The notes under the pieces are model-generated. The model worked only from the letters and a program-made list of their open reading frames with translations. It was not told the origin of the DNA and made no database searches. Source: Rattus norvegicus (Eukaryota; Chordata; Mammalia; Rodentia; Muridae). From it: 64,000 bases of DNA. The translations under genes were made by a program, and so were the position numbers. Positions 54,133-64,000 of this stretch are shown in pieces. Position 1 is the stretch's first letter; each line of letters opens with the position of its first letter. The DNA lies in assembly GCF_036323735.1 (NCBI RefSeq), contig NC_086031.1, forward strand, positions 39,695,725-39,759,724, given 5' to 3'.

Positions 54133-54842
54133 AAATTAATTGATTAATTCTTTCACTTTGTATTCCAGTCACCAACCCCCATCCTCTCTTCCCAGTCCCA
54201 TGCTCACAAGCCCTGTCCTTCATTACCCTTCCCCTTCTCCACAATCCTATCCCCCACTCTTTTACAGGACTCCCTGAACTCTGCCTTATGGTTGGCTGTG
54301 GGTCTCCATGTCTCTTTCCCTTGGCTGCCGGATGAAGGCTCTCAGGAGACAGTTACCCTAGGCTCCTGTCTGCAAGCATAGCAGAGGATCATTGATAGTG
54401 TTGGCTGTGTCCCATAGGATAGGGCTCAAGCTGAGCCAGTCACTGGTTGTCTGTTCCTCTATCTCTGCTCCTTCTTTATCCTGCACACCTTAGAGGCAGG
54501 AAACATTTTGGGTTGAAGGTTTAATGGGTAGGTTGATGTCCCCCTCCTTCCACTGGAAGTTCCACCTTGCTACAGGAGGTAGACATATCATCAGCTGCTA
54601 GGAGTCTCATGGTCACCCCCACAAACTCTGGGGAGCTTCCTCCATTCCAGGTCTATGGCTAGTCCCAGAGATGACCCCATTGATTTCCATTCTCTCTACC
54701 AACCCTCTCCTGTCCCCCATCTCCCCACAATGTATCACCATCCTCGTGGTTCCCCTTTCCATCCCCTCTTCCACCCAGTTCCCTCCCTCTATTCACCTCC
54801 AAGGTCTATTTTATTTCCCCTTCTGAGTAAGATTCAGGCATC
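54118..54842 (-). mobile_element. L1 3' UTR fragment
   Basis: AAATTAATTGATTAATTCTT begins the tail side. CTCTTTCCCTTGGCTGCCGG, GGCTCCTGTCTGCAAGCATA, GCAGAGGATCATTGATAGTG, GGAGCTTCCTCCATTCCAGG and TATTTTATTTCCCCTTCTGA follow in antisense L1 order. Similarity stops near 54842. Confidence 0.82.
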
Positions 54843-56087
54843 TATGAGTCTGTGTCTGCTCCGCAGCTGGACATGGCCTCTTGGGGAGGCTGAATGTGGG
54901 GAGTTTGACTGTGCTTATCAGACCCACTGCCTGGGCAGGTGCCGGTATATTCGGGAGCGCTAGGGTGGGAAAGCACAGTCTGACATGTGGGATAGCTGGA
55001 GCTGCTTTGGGGGTCCCCATGAGAAGGCTGGGGCTGTGAGGTTCTCAGGCTCTAGGACATTGAGATATCACTGGGAATTGAGGAAAAGCAGAGTACAGGT
55101 CCTGCAGACTGGGGCAAAGGGGAGCTCTGGCTTGTCCCAGTGGTGATTGTCCTTACCTTGGCTGTGGCAGCCTTGGTAGCAGTTTTGGTTGGGAGCACAG
55201 AGAGGCCTTCTAATGAGAGAATTAAGCTGGGGCTCTGTAGTAGCCTTCTCCATGGCTCCCCAAGGTTGATCTTGATGACAGAGACAGCCCATAGTTCTAA
55301 ACGGTGTATTGGTTGTTCCTGGTAGAACATGGATGCATAAGGTACCATACCCACTTCTCAGGGTAGACCTTTTGCCGGGAAAAATTTCTGGGAAGGGAAG
55401 CTTATTGGCTGAGCCCTCTGGGTCTTTAGGTACCTCATTAGCATAGAGAACTTCTTTTATGTGAGGAATGTGACACATGTTCAAAGTTGACAGGGAATGG
55501 GGAGTTGCTTAAGTCTTAGGTGTGTGCCCACCAAGTCTCTAGGTCTCAACTTGCTCTACTTTACCAAGTTTCGTGGCATGGTTTTACCATCCAACAGGCA
55601 TCCTCCCATGGGCCCTACTTACTGCATAGTTTCATTGGATCTGTGGCTTGTAGCACCTGCGGGTGTATCTTGTCCGGCAAGTAGCCATTATAGGACACAG
55701 TGTCCACAGTTCACAGTTGGTTTGGAAAGGATACACTTTAATGTGACTTCATTCTATGCGTCTGTAATTACAACTTATTCATCTTCAACTGATTTTTTTC
55801 TATTTCTCTGATTTTCTTATATTTTATTTTCTGAGCTTCCTCAAATACTTTTTGAAGTAGAGTTGTATACCCTGAACAGTGATGAGATGGTCACTAGAAA
55901 CTGGGGGAGTTGGGCTTAGGAACTTGAGAGACATGAAATGAGGTAGGGCATGAAGTGAAGTATGAAGTTGATGTTACAGATCTCTGTGGGATTAAGGAAG
56001 ATAAAAATATAGTCCAAAGTCCAGGTGGCCACCACATTTTAGTCTTGGTGCCAAATTAAAGGAATGTGAGAGAGATACTCCAATGGT
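54843..56087. other. Unassigned segment with a 138-codon ORF
   Basis: No repeat is recognised. A minus-strand ORF (55068-55484) and a second overlapping frame have mixed composition (for example YGTLCIHVLPGTTNTPF), but I recognise no domain. CpG content is ordinary. A decayed pseudogene cannot be excluded; chance is more likely. Confidence 0.3.
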
Positions 56088-56372
56088 GTGGTAGTTTTAA
56101 TGAGAATGACTCCCATAGGTTCACATGGTTTGGGGTAAGGATTAAGTGGTGTGGCCTGTTGGAGGAGGTGTGTCACAGCATTTGAGTTTCAAAAGCCCTG
56201 CCAGGCAAGTTATCCGTCTCTCAGCTGCTCCAGCACCATGCCTATCTGTTTCTGTGCTCATGGACTTACCTTTGAAAATATAAGCAAGCTCCAAATGAAA
56301 TGCTTCCCTTTCTAAGAGTTGCTTTGGTCATGGTGTCTCTTCAAGGCAATAGATCAGTAAGTGAGACAGGTA
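56088..56372 (+). mobile_element. Rodent interspersed repeat (family A, URR1-like)
   Basis: GTTTTAATGAGAATGACTCC, GGTGTGGCCTGTTGGAGGAG, GTGTGTCACAGCATTTGAG, TCCAGCACCATGCCTATCTG and GAGTTGCTTTGGTCATGGTG then TCTCTTCAAGGCAATAG. Confidence 0.72.
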
Positions 56373-56424
56373 TCTTATAGGAACTTCTTTTGGTGTTAAT
56401 GTTCAACTAGGGGTACATACTTTA

Positions 56425-56815
56425 CCTACATTTCTGTTGCTGTGGTAAAATATATTGACAGAAAGGAGCATGGGGAGGGGGGTTATTGACTTACAGTTCC
56501 AGACCACAATTCTTCATGCAGGGACTGTTATTCTAGTCAGCATTACCTTTACCAAGAAAACCCACTCACAACCAAGGGAATACAGGGGATGACTTGTGAA
56601 GGTCCATGCTCAACAAGCTTCCTTATACAGCCCCTGGCCATGTGTCCAGGAAATGGTGCCATCTACAGTGGCCCATTGATATAAATTAGCAATCAAGATA
56701 AATACCCTCTTCCCCGCAATATGCCCACAGGTCAACCTGATCTAGGCAGATCTGGAATGGGGGCTGTATTCTCAGTTTTGACAAGTTGACATTTAAAACT
56801 GAGTAGCACACAAGG
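56425..56815 (-). mobile_element. Rodent interspersed repeat (family B)
   Basis: TACATTTCTGTTGCTGTGGT, TTATTGACTTACAGTTCCAG, CTTCCTTATACAGCCCCTGG, ATCTACAGTGGCCCATTGAT, CCACAGGTCAACCTGATCTA and TTTTGACAAGTTGACATTTA. It faces the family A copy at 56088 as an inverted pair. Confidence 0.7.
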
Positions 56816-58174
56816 TCTAATCAAAGGGAGAGATCATCCCATCTTTGTATGTTCTAGAAAGCTCCATGGTAGACATATAACAAATTTTGCCTTAAAAGAG
56901 AGAACATACAGACAGAGCACTTGAACCTCATGCTCACTGGATTGAGAGAGGCTATGGTTATTTGGCATGTGGCCAGATTTCCAGGCCAACCCTTGCTAGG
57001 AAGGAGTCACTGGCCAGAATTAGGACTGCTGTGGACTGCTGAGGTCAGCATGTGGCTTCTATTTAGACATCCCAGTGTGGGGTCTGCCAAGGTCAGAATA
57101 GGACAGTGCCCACTCTCTCTTGCTTGGCCTGCCTCTCCTGGCCCAAGCATTCTGGGATGACCACGTTCATTACTGCTCACATTGTTGATAAGCTTTCTTT
57201 GCTGACCTCGGCAGCAGGGCAGTGCAGTTGGAGTGAAATTCCACTTACAGCAGGAGGAGTAGCCTTCCGTGCCGACTCATCAGCTGGCAGTAAATGGAAT
57301 TTCTTGACAGTTTTAAGTTTCCTGCCAGGGAACAGCTGGTGGGTTTTTCTCCTGAGAATCGGTCTTGGGGAAGTTTGATCAGTATCTGGCCAGAGGATGT
57401 ATTTTCTCCCCACCCCCACCCTCTCTACCTCCTACCCTAGTCTTACCTTTAAAAGCTTTGCTCCTCTGGGGTCCCTAAGCTACTGGAAATTAATTTAGGG
57501 ACAGGGGAAGTTTTTTCTGCATAGCCCGCCGACTTACTCATTACCATCCTTAAGATTCAAAGAGGAACCGTTTCCTCAAGGTTGTTTGAATGAGCAATTT
57601 GCCTTCAAACTTCCAATTTTCCTCTGTGCCAGACAACAGCCGCTGGGAAGGCCTGGGAAACCAGCCCTGCTTCCAGAAACTCACAACAATTGGGCTCCAG
57701 GAGCAATGGAATTATTCCCAATTAGTGATCTAGGGAAGCACAGATGGCGGGCAGGCAGAGGCTGGATGCGCTGCTCCTCCCTCCGACCATGGAAGCATCT
57801 TGGTTTGTGCTCCATCATTTCAGAGAACAAGGGCTCAGCGGGCTCAACAGTCTCTCCTTCTGGGTGGGTGAATAGCCGAGCATGGTATCTATCACGTATT
57901 TCCTATATAAAACCGAGAATTAGTTGCTATTTACGAGGCTTGTGGAGACAGTTACGGACCTCTAGCAGGAAAATGTGTTAATTGGAGCTGCTTTTGCTGA
58001 CGAAGTAGAGCACATTCAAAATAAATAAATAAAACTCTGATCCTAGCGTCTCGTGCTTACGTGTGTATTTGTGGAGGACTGAGTGTGGGTTGTGGCCAGG
58101 AAACTAGAAAGAGACTCCTGAAAGGAGGAAGAAGAGGTGGTATTTTTAAAAAGGAGTTTGGTGTGAGGTGTGAG
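56816..58174. other. Repeat-free interval with possible conserved element
   Basis: About 1.3 kb with no interspersed repeat. 57530-58015 is notable for mixed composition, retained CpGs (CAGCCGCTGG, CTCCGACCAT, TAGCCGAGC, AACCGAG), TTCCCAATTAGTGATC (homeodomain-like) and GATTCAAAGAGG (TCF/LEF-like). Overlapping ORFs have no recognised domain. Confidence 0.45.
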
Positions 58175-58197
58175 GTGTGTGGGGGGGGAGGGGAGAG

Positions 58198-58253
<56 letters not shown>

Positions 58254-58380
58254 GAGAGGAGAAAGACACACATAGAGGGGAAACACACAGACAGAAAGAC
58301 ACAAACAGAGAGACAGAGATAAAAAGAGACAGACACACATACATAGTGATAAGAGAGAAACACACAAAATAGAATAGTGA
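58175..58380. repeat. G-run, (GA)n and (GACA/CACA)n array
   Basis: A run of eight G and GAGGGG lead into about 60 bp of GA, then purine-rich GACAGA and CACACA words to 58380. Confidence 0.94.
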
Positions 58381-58408
58381 TAGACAGAGAAAAACATACA
58401 CACGAATA

Positions 58409-58411
58409 GAT

Positions 58412-58470
<59 letters not shown>
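58409..58470. repeat. (GATA)n microsatellite
   Basis: About fifteen perfect GATA units (Bkm-type). Poly-Leu/Ser/Tyr minus-strand ORFs here are spurious. Confidence 0.97.
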
Positions 58471-58479
58471 GTAAGTGCT

Positions 58480-58482
<3 letters not shown>

Positions 58483-58520
<38 letters not shown>
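58483..58520. repeat. (GT)n microsatellite
   Basis: A pure GT run that forms the tail of the antisense SINE to its right. Confidence 0.96.
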
Positions 58521-58522
<2 letters not shown>

Positions 58523-58777
58523 CCATGTGTTAATGTGGAGGCCAGAAGACAGCTTTGGTGTCTTTCTCTATGACTCTCCACCTCTGCTCTTGAGGTAAGG
58601 TCTCTCACTGAACCTAGTGCAGATTCATCAGCTGCCCTCTAGCTCCCTTCTCTGTCTCCCAGTGTTGAAATTACAGACATGGTGTGGTGTGGTGCTTTTT
58701 CTGTGTGTGGCTGGGGTCTGAACTCAAGTCCCTTTACTTGGGCAGCAAGCTCTGTATTTACTGAGCCTTCCCCCTGT
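58521..58777 (-). mobile_element. B4/RSINE1-type SINE
   Basis: TGTGGAGGCCAGAAGACAGC, AAGGTCTCTCACTGAACCTA, GTCTCCCAGTGTTGAAATTA, GGGGTCTGAACTCAAGTCCC and GGGCAGCAAGCTCTGTATTT then ACTGAGCC are in antisense order. Confidence 0.82.
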
Positions 58778-59588
58778 CAGGAGAAAAGGCTTTCAAGGCA
58801 AAGTGGTGAGGAGGGGAGCAGGAAATGTGAAAGTGAAAGGGGATGCTGGGGGTGGAAGGGTGTGCTGGGACGGGGGCAGGGGAAGGGCGAAGAGGGAAAG
58901 ATGGGGAGGACAGTCAGCCCAAATTATAAAACACTATGAAAACCTGTCATTTCATAAGCTAATTTAATTTTAAAATTGTATAAAAGTATATAATAAATAT
59001 ATAAATATATATATCAAACTAAAAAAAAAAAACAATGACCTTACCACAAAGATAATCAGTCTGAAAAATAAATTAATGATTCTTTTAATTATAACATGAA
59101 TCACCAACAAGGCAATTAAAAGTATGGCTGTCATTTGGCCAGACCTCTATCAATTCTTCACCTTCTCTCCTTTTCTCCTGGATGCTGGGTCTGTTAGAGA
59201 TTCAAAGTGTTTCTGACATACTGTGCAAATCTATGCAAATTGGATGTGAATTCTCATCAGCTTCCTTTGGCCTGGTGTTGCTGGGCCACCAGCCTCCTGA
59301 ATCATGGCAATATGGACCACATGTCTCTGCCAGGAGCCATTAGCATCCTTGATGAATGAGATTAGGAGCCTGCTGGCTCTGTGGAGTCAAAGTGGTACCC
59401 AGGCTCCTCGGGCATGCAGCATCACAAGACAGGGAAAACTTGATTTCCACTGATATTTTTTAAAAAATTCTATTTGGTTTCCAAATATTAGTTCCATGCT
59501 CATGCAGCCACAGTGGAAATTTCCCATCCTGACAGAAACAATTATCCAATGAGGTGAGATCTTTATCTTCATCTTCTGCAAGGTTAGA
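58778..59588. other. AT-rich then repeat-free interval
   Basis: 58935-59050 is AT-rich with a 13-A run. 59090-59400 is free of repeats and holds an octamer ATGCAAAT (59233-59240) plus a nearby variant GTGCAAAT (59223-59230). These are POU-type words; no gene is seen. Confidence 0.4.
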
Positions 59589-59593
59589 CTGTG

Positions 59594-59646
<53 letters not shown>
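59589..59646. repeat. (GT)n microsatellite
   Basis: Nearly pure GT with one GTGC interruption at each end; tail of the next SINE. Confidence 0.97.
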
Positions 59647-59902
59647 ACGCACATGCATGTGGATGCCTCTGTGTGTATGGAGGTCAGAGGACATCATTGG
59701 TGGTGTCGTTTCCTAGATCCTTTTCACCTTTCTGTTTTTTGAGACAGAATCTTCCTTGTGACCACGCTGCCTGGCCAGGGAGCTTCCAAGGAATCCCCTG
59801 CCTCTGTTTCCCATCTCATTATTCCTGGGGTTTCAAGCACTCCTCCACGCTCAGTCATTTCCTTGGGTTCTAGGGATCATGAGAGCAGAGGCTTTGGACT
59901 CC
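59647..59902 (-). mobile_element. B4/RSINE1-type SINE
   Basis: ATGGAGGTCAGAGGACATCA, GTTTTTTGAGACAGAATCTT, CCAAGGAATCCCCTGCCTCT, TCCTGGGGTTTCAAGCACTC and CTTGGGTTCTAGGGATCATG. The tRNA-like head is missing. Confidence 0.75.
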
Positions 59903-60117
59903 TCTCCCTTAATCTTTGCATTTGTATCATTAAACAAGCAATAAAAAGATAAATGCTAAGCCCTACTAAGACTTTTATGTAATTGTTCTAAGAGTCTTAT
60001 TTCTTTCCCAGTTTGGAATACATTCTTAGTGTCTCCTTCCCTCCTTTATTTCCGCCTTTCTCCATCCTTCACTCCTGCCTCTCCTCGTCTTTCTCCTTCC
60101 TTCCTTGCTTGCTTCCT

Positions 60118-60325
60118 CCCTTTGGGGCACACTCTCCTGTAGCTCAGGCTGGCTTTGAACTTACAATATAGACAAGGATGACCTTGAACTTCTGATTCTT
60201 TTTCCTCCGCCCCCCCAAGTACTAGGATGCCAGATGTGCATGGCCACAGTGGGTTTATGAACAGTGCTGGGGGGTGAAATCCAAGACTTCTGTAGACTAC
60301 CAACTAAATTACCAGACCTATAAAT
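60118..60325 (-). mobile_element. B4-type SINE
   Basis: CTCCTGTAGCTCAGGCTGGC, AAGGATGACCTTGAACTTCT and CCCCCAAGTACTAGGATGCC (B1 half) are followed by a diverged head (AACAGTGCTGGGGGGTGAAA, ACCAACTAAATTACCAGACC). Confidence 0.75.
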
Positions 60326-61274
60326 ACAGTTCTTTCTAAGACTCCATTCAGGAGCAGAAGAAACCAAGGCATTCAATTTCATAGACCAGTTTAAGTTGTT
60401 TAATCCTCTTGGCTTAATTTTCATAAGTCACATGTGCTTAGACATTTACCCATTTCTTAGATTCTAATGATCAGAACAGAGGTTTCTAAAATGTGCTCTT
60501 TGAGCTGAATTGGTATCTATTGAAATGTGCCCTTTCCGTCTCTAGTTCATTAATGCTCGTCCTTCCTCTCTTGGGAGGAAGAGTTTGGCTAAGAGTTGGT
60601 CAGCCATGTTTACCTCTTCAAAGAACCAGCTGTGTGCTTTATTGATTCTCGGTCCTGTTCATTTCATTTCACTTTCCTTAATTGTCTTTCACTTCTGCTC
60701 CAGTCTTTATGATTTCTTTCTGTGTATTGATTTTTATGTTTGTGTCTGTCCAGGCCTTATTTTCCTAAGACCCTGAGGTACATCATTAAGGTATTTGCTT
60801 GTTTCCCTGGTTTTTGTTGTTGTCTGTGTTAGAATTGTGTGTGTTTGTTTGTTTGTTTGTTTGTTTAATTTAGGCATTCATGCCTCTAACCCTGCACGTT
60901 CAAGCTTTACAGTTAAGCCCTCTGCAGGGTCTAGCTTTCTTTGTTGTCATTTTCATTAGAGTCTAGGAACTTTCTCTTTCCCCTCCTGATGTCTTCAGTG
61001 GCCCATTCATCATTTGATAATGATTCCATAAGTTTGTATATTTTCTGTAGTTTCTCTTGCCGCTGAGTTTTACTTTTATTTCCTTGTCAGTGTATACACT
61101 AGAAGACGTTATTTCACTTTAAAGAAATTGGTGGGACTGGATTTATATCCTAATATTCTGCAATATTTGTGGGAGATAATACATAGATGTCTGTTAAACC
61201 CATTTGTTCTTTTATCTTGTTTAAGTCCTATGTTTATTTTATGGTTTTTTTGCTCCCCTCCCCCATGTGTATAG
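60326..61274. other. No recognised gene
   Basis: Repeat-poor AT-rich DNA, with a (GTTT)n tract at about 60844-60867. Confidence 0.4.
60839..60868. repeat. (TTTG)n tetranucleotide repeat
   Basis: Six to seven GTTT units. Confidence 0.93.
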
Positions 61275-61572
61275 ACCACCTCTTGTTTCTCTGTTGCTGT
61301 GAGAAAAATACCCTATCAACAGCAACTCAAGGGAGAAAAGGTTTATTTCAGCTCCAGTTCTAGGGCACAGTCTGTGATGGAGGGGAAAGTAACCGGGGCT
61401 TGACTCCATTGTAACATCACACCCACGATCAGGAATTGATGGATGCCATCCACAGTGGATGGGTCATCAAATCTCAACAAACCTAGTCACATGGGCCTGC
61501 CAAGAGGCCAGTCTCTCAGGGGTTTCTGGGTCTAATTAAGTGAACACCTGAGATTAACCATTGTAGCTGGTG
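61275..61572 (-). mobile_element. Rodent interspersed repeat (family C)
   Basis: TTTCTCTGTTGCTGTGAGAA, GGAGAAAAGGTTTATTTCAG, TCTAGGGCACAGTCTGTGAT, GGGGTTTCTGGGTCTAATTA. The centre is rearranged compared with other copies. Confidence 0.6.
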
Positions 61573-61581
61573 AATGTGCTG

Positions 61582-61627
61582 TACGGAAGCTCCCACTGTC
61601 ACTGTACAGAAGCTCCCACTGTCACTG
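61582..61627. repeat. 23-bp tandem duplication
   Basis: TACGGAAGCTCCCACTGTCA and TACAGAAGCTCCCACTGTCA, each followed by CTG, stand directly head to tail with one mismatch. Confidence 0.93.
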
Positions 61628-61805
61628 TGCTGGGTAGTGTCCTTCCACCCAATACTCTGAATTATTTGGTAGTGAGTTAATGTTCTGAGGTGTTTTTTTT
61701 TCTTTGATATCAACCATGGTCCCTACTCTTTGAAGTTACTCTTACTTCCACACCAGGGACAGAACATTCATTGTAAATGAGGCCATGGAAGAGATTCTGA
61801 ACTTT

Positions 61806-62138
61806 CTTTTCCCCTATCCTCTCCTTCCCTTCCCTTCCCTTCCCTTGCCTTCCCTTCCCTTCCCTTCCCTTCCCCTTCCCTTCCCTTCCCCTTCCCTTCC
61901 CTTCCCCTTCCCTTCCCTTCCGTTCCCTTCCCCTTCCCTTCCCTTCCCCTTCCCTTCCCTTCTCCTTCCCTTCCCCTTCCCTTCCCTTCCCTTCCCCTTC
62001 CCTTCCCTTCCCCTTCCCTTCCCTTCCCCTTCCCTTCCCTTCCCCTTCCCTTCCCTTCCCCTTCCCTTCCCTTCCCCTTCCCTTCCTTTCCCCTCCCCTC
62101 CCTTCCCCTTCCCTTCCTTTCCCCTCCCCTCCCTTCCC

Positions 62139-62190
<52 letters not shown>
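61806..62190. repeat. Polypyrimidine tract with 16-bp period, then (CT)n
   Basis: About 385 bp of almost uninterrupted C and T. The central part (about 61865-62090) repeats a 16-bp unit CCCCTTCCCTTCCCTT; the right end is pure CT (62141-62187). On the minus strand each unit supplies G4-AA-G3-AA-G3-AA. Long Gly/Lys/Glu-, Ser/Leu- or Pro/Phe-repeat ORFs (156-209 codons) are artefacts of the lack of stops. Confidence 0.97.
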
Positions 62191-62415
62191 TTCTTTTCTT
62201 TCTTTCTGATATGGTATCTCATGTAGTCCAGGATGACCTTGAACTCTCAAAGTAGCCAAGAATGACCATGAACTTCTGATCCTTCTGTTTCTACCTTTCA
62301 AGTCCCGGGATAACAGATGCATTCCATCTTGCCTGGTTTCTTCAGTGCTGAGGATCAAATCCCAGGCTTTGTACACACTAGGCAGGCAGTCTACCAACTA
62401 AGCTTTACCCCCATT
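62191..62415 (-). mobile_element. B4-type SINE
   Basis: TTTCTTTCTTTCTGATATGG, TCATGTAGTCCAGGATGACC and AGTCCCGGGATAACAGATGC (B1 half), then GAGGATCAAATCCCAGGCTT, TGTACACACTAGGCAGGCAG and TCTACCAACTAAGC (ID-like head). Its tail side is the polypyrimidine tract. Confidence 0.82.
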
Positions 62416-63015
62416 CTTTTATTCCATGTTCTAGAGTTCTTCTTCCTTCCTTTGCTACTGAACTCTTGAGCTTCTATTGTCACCTGCCTCATAGAATAAC
62501 CCCTGTTCAACCACTTCCATTAGCCCCCCGCCACCACCCCAAATTCCTGTAGTCGGTGCATTGGTCTCTGCTTTCATCTCTGCTTTTAATAAATCTTCAA
62601 GCACAGAATCGTTGTGACCTTGAGCAAATGATTTAACAGCTGGATTCTCAGGTCTTGTTCTATCAATAAGCACATTGGCCCTACCTTGCCACATGGACTT
62701 GTTGAAAAGGTCTGAAAGGGACACAAGCTGCAGGAGCTTTGGACCTGCATGGATAGCAAGCTGCTCTTGAGCAAGGCTAAGTCTCTTTCTCCTGCTGAAC
62801 TCACCGGTTCTAACAGCTGCTCCAATCCAACCTTGGCCTGCCTGCCCGAAGACCCTTGAGCACAGTCTTGAAACGCCTGGATGGAGAATTCTTTGGCAAA
62901 GTTCAGAGATCAGAGGAATTTGTGAGACTGATAGGGAAGGGCTCCTGGAAGCCAGTTACCATGAATACAGAAAAGGGACCATAAGAATGGGGAGAGATAC
63001 AGTTTCACAGCAGTG
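62416..63015. other. No recognised feature
   Basis: No repeat is recognised. Overlapping minus-strand ORFs at 62455-62825 show no domain. Confidence 0.4.
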
Positions 63016-63308
63016 TTTTAACTGTGTTTATGTGTTTGCAGATGCAGGTGTCCGTGTACCTGTTGTAAGCAAGTGTCTGTGCCTGGAGGTCAGAGGACAA
63101 TGTTAGGTCTCTCTCCCTAGGCACACCCCAGCTTCTCTTGTTGGCCTGGAACACAGATTTGGCTAGGCTGACTAGCCAGAGAGCCTCAGGGAAGTGCTCG
63201 TTGCTGTCTCCTTAGAATTGGAATTTCAAGGTTATGTTAGCATTTCTAGTATGTTATATCAGTTCTGATGGCAAACACTTTACTGACTCGGTCTTTGCCC
63301 AGGCCCTT
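63016..63308 (-). mobile_element. B4/RSINE1-type SINE
   Basis: GGAGGTCAGAGGACAATGTT, TTGGCTAGGCTGACTAGCCA, GAGAGCCTCAGGGAAGTGCT, TAGAATTGGAATTTCAAGGT and GATGGCAAACACTTTACTGA in antisense order. Confidence 0.75.
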
Positions 63309-63478
63309 TAACTTTAAAATCCATATATCTACTCACTAGGCCTGAGAAACTGGTACGAGGGCTCAAGGGAATAAAGCCATTTGAATCCACTACTCACTGT
63401 GCTTGTCTGTGCTGTCATAGCAGGTATCTTGACATTTGGCTCCTTGTAAAGGAACAGCTATGGTAGTTCTTTCTAAGG

Positions 63479-63479
63479 A

Positions 63480-63515
<36 letters not shown>

Positions 63516-64000
63516 TTGTGTGTATATATATGTGTATGTATATATGTGTGTTTGTGTGTATATGTGTATGTATATGTGTGTGTTTGTGTGTATATATATA
63601 TGTATATGTATATGTGTATGTGTGTTTGTGTATATATATGTGTATGTATATGTGTGTGTATGTATATGTGTGTGTTTGTTTGTGTGTATATGTATGTATA
63701 TATGTGTGTGTATGTGTGTGTTTGTGTGTATGTATATATGTGTGTGTGTATGTGTGTGTTTGTGTATATATGTGTATGTATATGTGTGTGTATGTGTGTG
63801 TTTGTTTGTATGTATATATGTGTATGTATATATGTATGTGTGTATGTGTGTGTTTGTGTGTATATATATGTGTATGTATATATGCGTGTGTGTTTATTTA
63901 TGTGCATATATGTGTATGTATATATATGTGTATGTATATATGTGTGTATGTGTATGTTTGTGTGTATATATATGTATGTATATAGTGTGTGTGTTTGTTT
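63479..64000. repeat. Degenerate TG/TATG array with higher-order period, cut by window edge
   Basis: Pure TG for about 28 bp, then mixed TGTG, TATATG and TGTTTG units to the end of the window. TTTG words recur at irregular spacings of about 32-52 bp, hinting at duplicated blocks. Long Val/Cys/Tyr- and His/Thr-repeat ORFs are spurious. Confidence 0.95.

Noticed and set aside
58409..58470. GATA array as a sex-chromosome (Bkm) marker
   Set aside because: GATA microsatellites are scattered on autosomes as well, so chromosome assignment from this alone is not justified.
58043..58608. 183-codon Ser/Leu/Tyr-rich minus-strand ORF
   Set aside because: It is the reverse translation of GA, GATA and GT arrays plus a SINE tail.
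61710..62397. Long Gly/Lys/Glu/Arg-rich and Pro/Phe/Leu-rich ORFs (up to 209 codons)
   Set aside because: They exist only because a C/T-only tract cannot contain stop codons; all frames on both strands are open there.
63473..63985. 167- and 144-codon Val/Cys/Tyr and Tyr/Thr/His ORFs
   Set aside because: They are TG/TATG array translations.

Overview
This window looks like 64 kb of non-coding nuclear DNA from a muroid rodent, most likely mouse, rat or a close relative. The evidence is the repeat content: B1, B2/B3-type, B4/RSINE1-type and ID-like SINEs, L1 fragments whose ORF1 and 3' UTR resemble murine L1 and Lx, several rodent-specific interspersed repeat families, and very dense, long microsatellites. 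I found no complete protein-coding gene, no convincing host exon, no functional RNA gene and no CRISPR array or operon. The only recognisable protein-coding sequence is a broken L1 ORF1. All repeat family names come from memory of consensus sequences, so they should be confirmed by RepeatMasker.

Layout. 0-10 kb: a complex CA array, an old B1, a reverse-strand L1 head (5' UTR plus ORF1, no ORF2 or 3' end), two rodent interspersed repeats, a CT/GT array and an LTR-like segment. 10-25 kb: dense SINEs, including an apparent three-level nest at 9.9-10.8 kb, a tail-to-tail SINE pair carrying a CA/CG-GA-GT array at 12.7-13.2 kb, L1 3' UTR pieces, and an ancient L1 with an internal tandem duplication near 22.7 kb. 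25-40 kb: microsatellites, two Lx-like L1 3' UTR fragments and a long repeat-poor AT-rich block (33.6-34.6 kb). 40-57 kb: rodent repeats, B4/RSINE1-type elements and two abutting L1 3' UTR fragments, one bounded by an apparent target-site duplication (53.1-54.8 kb). 57-64 kb: repeat-free blocks that may be conserved elements, GA/GATA/GT arrays, an approximately 385-bp polypyrimidine tract with a 16-bp period, and a degenerate TG/TATG array running off the right edge.

Every L1-derived segment I could orient lies on the minus strand, and so do most SINEs. This fits an intron of a plus-strand gene, but the sequence does not prove it. Apart from a few possible conserved elements, the window is best read as a record of nested retrotransposition and of microsatellite growth from SINE tails and repeat interiors. 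I see no sign of an undescribed multi-gene system.
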